Part shown: positions 31,353 to 32,837 of the stretch, piece by piece
Layout of the letters: every line of letters begins with the position of its first letter
Position numbering within the stretch: position 1 is the stretch's first letter
NCBI GenBank assembly: GCA_002311335.1
Contig: DBZX01000034.1
Location: 1-32,837 of the forward strand
Length of the DNA: 32,837 nucleotides
Reading direction: 5' to 3'
Source: a bacterium UBP10_UBA1149
Lineage (GTDB): Bacteria > Desulfobacterota > Binatia > UBA1149
Made by a program: the position numbers and the translations under genes
Notes under the pieces: generated by a model
Databases searched by the model: none
The model's input: the letters and a program-made list of their open reading frames with translations, nothing else
Told to the model about the DNA's origin: nothing

Positions 31353-31366
31353 GCCGGAAAACCGGC
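31353..31366. terminator. Small hairpin between convergent mltA and SDR genes
   Basis: GCCGG-AAAA-CCGGC, a perfect 5-base G/C stem with an AAAA tetraloop, lies 15 bases after the mltA stop and 5 bases before the SDR stop. There is no T tract on either side, so terminator function is only possible. Confidence 0.3.
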
Positions 31367-31370
31367 GGCT

Positions 31371-32168
31371 TCACCAAGCGGCGTAGCCGCCGTCCACGGG
31401 TATCACCGAGCCGGTCACGTAAGACGAAGCGGGTGACGCCAGGAACAGGCAGGCAGTCCTCAGCTCTCCTGCCCGCCCCATTCGGTTCATGGGGCAACCG
31501 CGGCTCATTCGGTCGACCACGCTTTCCTTGGCGGTGCTGCCGCCGGTCATTTCGCTGGGAAACCAGGCGGGCGCGATGGCGTTCACCGTTATACCATCGC
31601 CCGCCCACTCAACGGCCAGCTGCCGGGTGAGGTTGGTGAGCCCACCCTTGGAAGCGCTGTACGCAGCCAGTCGGAACAGCGAGCTGCCGAGGCTGCCGAA
31701 GATCGAGCTCACGTTGATTATGCGCCCGCCTCGCCCGCTTGCGCGCATGCCTTCGGCGGCCAGCAAGGAGAGTTGGAAAGCGGCGGTAAGGTTGACGGCG
31801 AGCGAATCGTCCCAGGCCCCGGGCCATTGAGTTTCGGCCCGCCCGGTCACCGATATGCCCGCGTTGTTGACCAGTATGTCTACACCGCCGGCCTCGGCCG
31901 ACAGTTCGGGCCACGCTGCTGCCACTGCCTCACGCTCGGTTATGTCGAGCGCGTGCGTGGTCACGGTGGCCCCCCAGCGTTGGCGTAGTTGCTCGGCCTG
32001 TTCGTCGAGCTGCTGCTTGCGCCTGGCCACGAGCAGCAGCGACGCCCCGGCCGAGGCCAGCGCGTCGGCAAACTCGGTGCCAAGGCCCGACGACGCGCCG
32101 GTCACCAGCGCGACGCGGCCCGCGAGAGAAAACAATTCCGCGGGCGATTCCGCTTCAACCGTGCTCAT
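31371..32168 (-). CDS. Short-chain dehydrogenase/reductase (SDR)
   Basis: NAD(P)-dependent oxidoreductase of 265 residues, classical SDR. Cofactor motif VTGASSGLG (22-30), VARRK suggesting NADP preference, NNAG (101-104), catalytic Ser in INVSSIFG (Ser154/155), Tyr170 and Lys174 in YSASKGG, and the C-terminal substrate/tetramer region ITVNAIAPAWFPSEM ... YVTGSVIPVDGGYAAW. The pattern is that of FabG/gluconate-5-dehydrogenase-like SDRs; the substrate is not readable. Its ATG overlaps the stop of the upstream LOG-family gene (ATGA), so the two are coupled. Confidence 0.93.
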   Translation of the reverse strand: MSTVEAESPAELFSLAGRVALVTGASSGLGTEFADALASAGASLLLVARRKQQLDEQAEQLRQRWGATVTTHALDITEREAVAAAWPELSAEAGGVDILVNNAGISVTGRAETQWPGAWDDSLAVNLTAAFQLSLLAAEGMRASGRGGRIINVSSIFGSLGSSLFRLAAYSASKGGLTNLTRQLAVEWAGDGITVNAIAPAWFPSEMTGGSTAKESVVDRMSRGCPMNRMGRAGELRTACLFLASPASSYVTGSVIPVDGGYAAW

Positions 32169-32776
32169 GGTGTTGCTCCACTGCCGGCAGTATTTGCGAA
32201 CACGCCGCGGCTCGCCAGCAATTCTACCGCGCTGTCGATGTCGTCGCAGAGATCAATCAGTTTCATGTGGCGTTCGCCCAGTTCGGTTAGCCCTCTCAGG
32301 CTTTCGAGAGCAGCCGGCCATTCGCTGCCCACCAGCAGCAGGGGACGCGCCGGGATAAGGCTCATGTAGATCTCGTTCCACGCCAGGAAAACTTCGACCA
32401 ACGTGCCTATGCCCCCGCCCAGCGCTATCCAGGCGTCGCTGCCGTGAATAAGACCCTGCAGGCGCTCGTAGAGATCGCCGCAAGGGCGTTCTTCGCTGAG
32501 AAATTCGTTGGGCTCGCGGCCGGGAAAATCGGGCACGGTAAAGCCCAGTGCGTGGCCGCCTGCAGCCCGGGCGCCGCGCGAAACGGCTTCCATCACACCG
32601 CCGTAGCCACCGCAGGCAACTCGCGCTCCACGCTCGGCCAGCATCCGCCCCAGCCGCTCGGCCGATCGGTAGAGCTCGTCGCCCGCGGGCGCCATCGAGC
32701 TGCCGAATACTGTTACTACCGTAGACCTGCTTTCATCCGTCACTGGAAACCGTTTTCCCCCGCGTACAGGATGCAT
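32165..32776 (-). CDS. LOG-family nucleotide hydrolase, short form
   Basis: A Rossmann-fold LOG/TIGR00725-type protein of about 203 residues. It shows VVTVFGSSM at the first strand, ARVACGGYGGVMEAVSRGA (the glycine-rich loop), and SDAWIALGGGIGTLVEVFLAWNEI, the GGGxGTxxE signature with the catalytic Glu. Family members cleave nucleoside monophosphates (cytokinin-activating type) or have unknown roles. The start is uncertain: ATG 32776 is used here, GTG 32800 is further upstream, and a GTG at about 32743 would give a shorter N-terminus. Translationally coupled to the SDR gene. It is a separate, shorter relative of the protein at 17573-18610. Confidence 0.82.
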   Translation of the reverse strand: MHPVRGGKRFPVTDESRSTVVTVFGSSMAPAGDELYRSAERLGRMLAERGARVACGGYGGVMEAVSRGARAAGGHALGFTVPDFPGREPNEFLSEERPCGDLYERLQGLIHGSDAWIALGGGIGTLVEVFLAWNEIYMSLIPARPLLLVGSEWPAALESLRGLTELGERHMKLIDLCDDIDSAVELLASRGVFANTAGSGATP

Positions 32777-32800
32777 ATCTCCGCGGCCCGGGTTTGTCAC

Positions 32801-32837
32801 GGTGGCTCGCGTTGCGAGGCCTCACCCGGCTACCAAC
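32801..32837. other. End of window, nothing assigned
   Basis: The last 37 bases lie upstream of the LOG-family gene and hold no feature I can support; the next gene is outside the window. Confidence 0.5.

Overview
The window is a G+C-rich, densely packed stretch of bacterial chromosome. It has about 33 genes on both strands, no gap longer than about 200 bases, and many GTG or TTG starts with short ATGA, GTGA or TGATG overlaps. I see no rRNA, tRNA, CRISPR array, transposase, integrase or phage gene. A split F0 operon (atpZ-atpI-atpB-atpE without atpF/H/A/G/D/C), an AtpE with a signal-peptide-like leader, several acyl-CoA dehydrogenases, glcDEF, an ether-lipid-type AGPS flavoprotein and a TonB system suggest a Gram-negative aerobe of deltaproteobacterial grade (Myxococcota, Desulfobacterota or Binatota-like). 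This placement is inference; no marker gene fixes it.

Layout. 1-1876: end of atpZ, then atpI, atpB, atpE and an intrinsic terminator. 1893-3656 (minus): a medium-chain-like acyl-CoA dehydrogenase followed by pyrE. 3774-5941 (plus): a membrane-anchored SurA/parvulin-like protein coupled to a HupE/UreJ_2 protein. 5966-7327 (minus): a CNNM/CBS/CorC_HlyC protein. 7512-9643 (plus): a zinc-dependent MDR dehydrogenase overlapping a second, atypical acyl-CoA dehydrogenase. 9655-12138 (minus): a MerR regulator, a ferritin-like di-iron protein and a small unrecognised protein. 12302-17507 (plus): a tight glycerol-phosphate operon of GlpD, AGPS-like flavoprotein, FGGY kinase and HAD phosphatase.

17573-23917 is the most interesting part. 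On the minus strand an outer-membrane porin, a flavinylation-type FMN-binding protein, a four-helix membrane protein, an ApbE flavin transferase lipoprotein and a long LOG-family protein are joined by overlaps or short gaps. Divergent from them on the plus strand are exbB, exbD and tonB. The 143-base region between the two arms holds a perfect 25-base inverted repeat (12-base arms) lying over the -10 element of a strong promoter that reads into the porin operon. I read this as an envelope redox or uptake system combining covalent flavin electron transfer with TonB energisation, under one repressor-type operator. The regulator is not in the window and the substrate is unknown.

24071-32837: a phasin-like coiled-coil protein; glcD-glcE-glcF (minus) divergent from a class V alanine/serine-glyoxylate aminotransferase, which together would convert glycolate to glycine; the lytic transglycosylase MltA; then an SDR oxidoreductase coupled to a second LOG-family protein.
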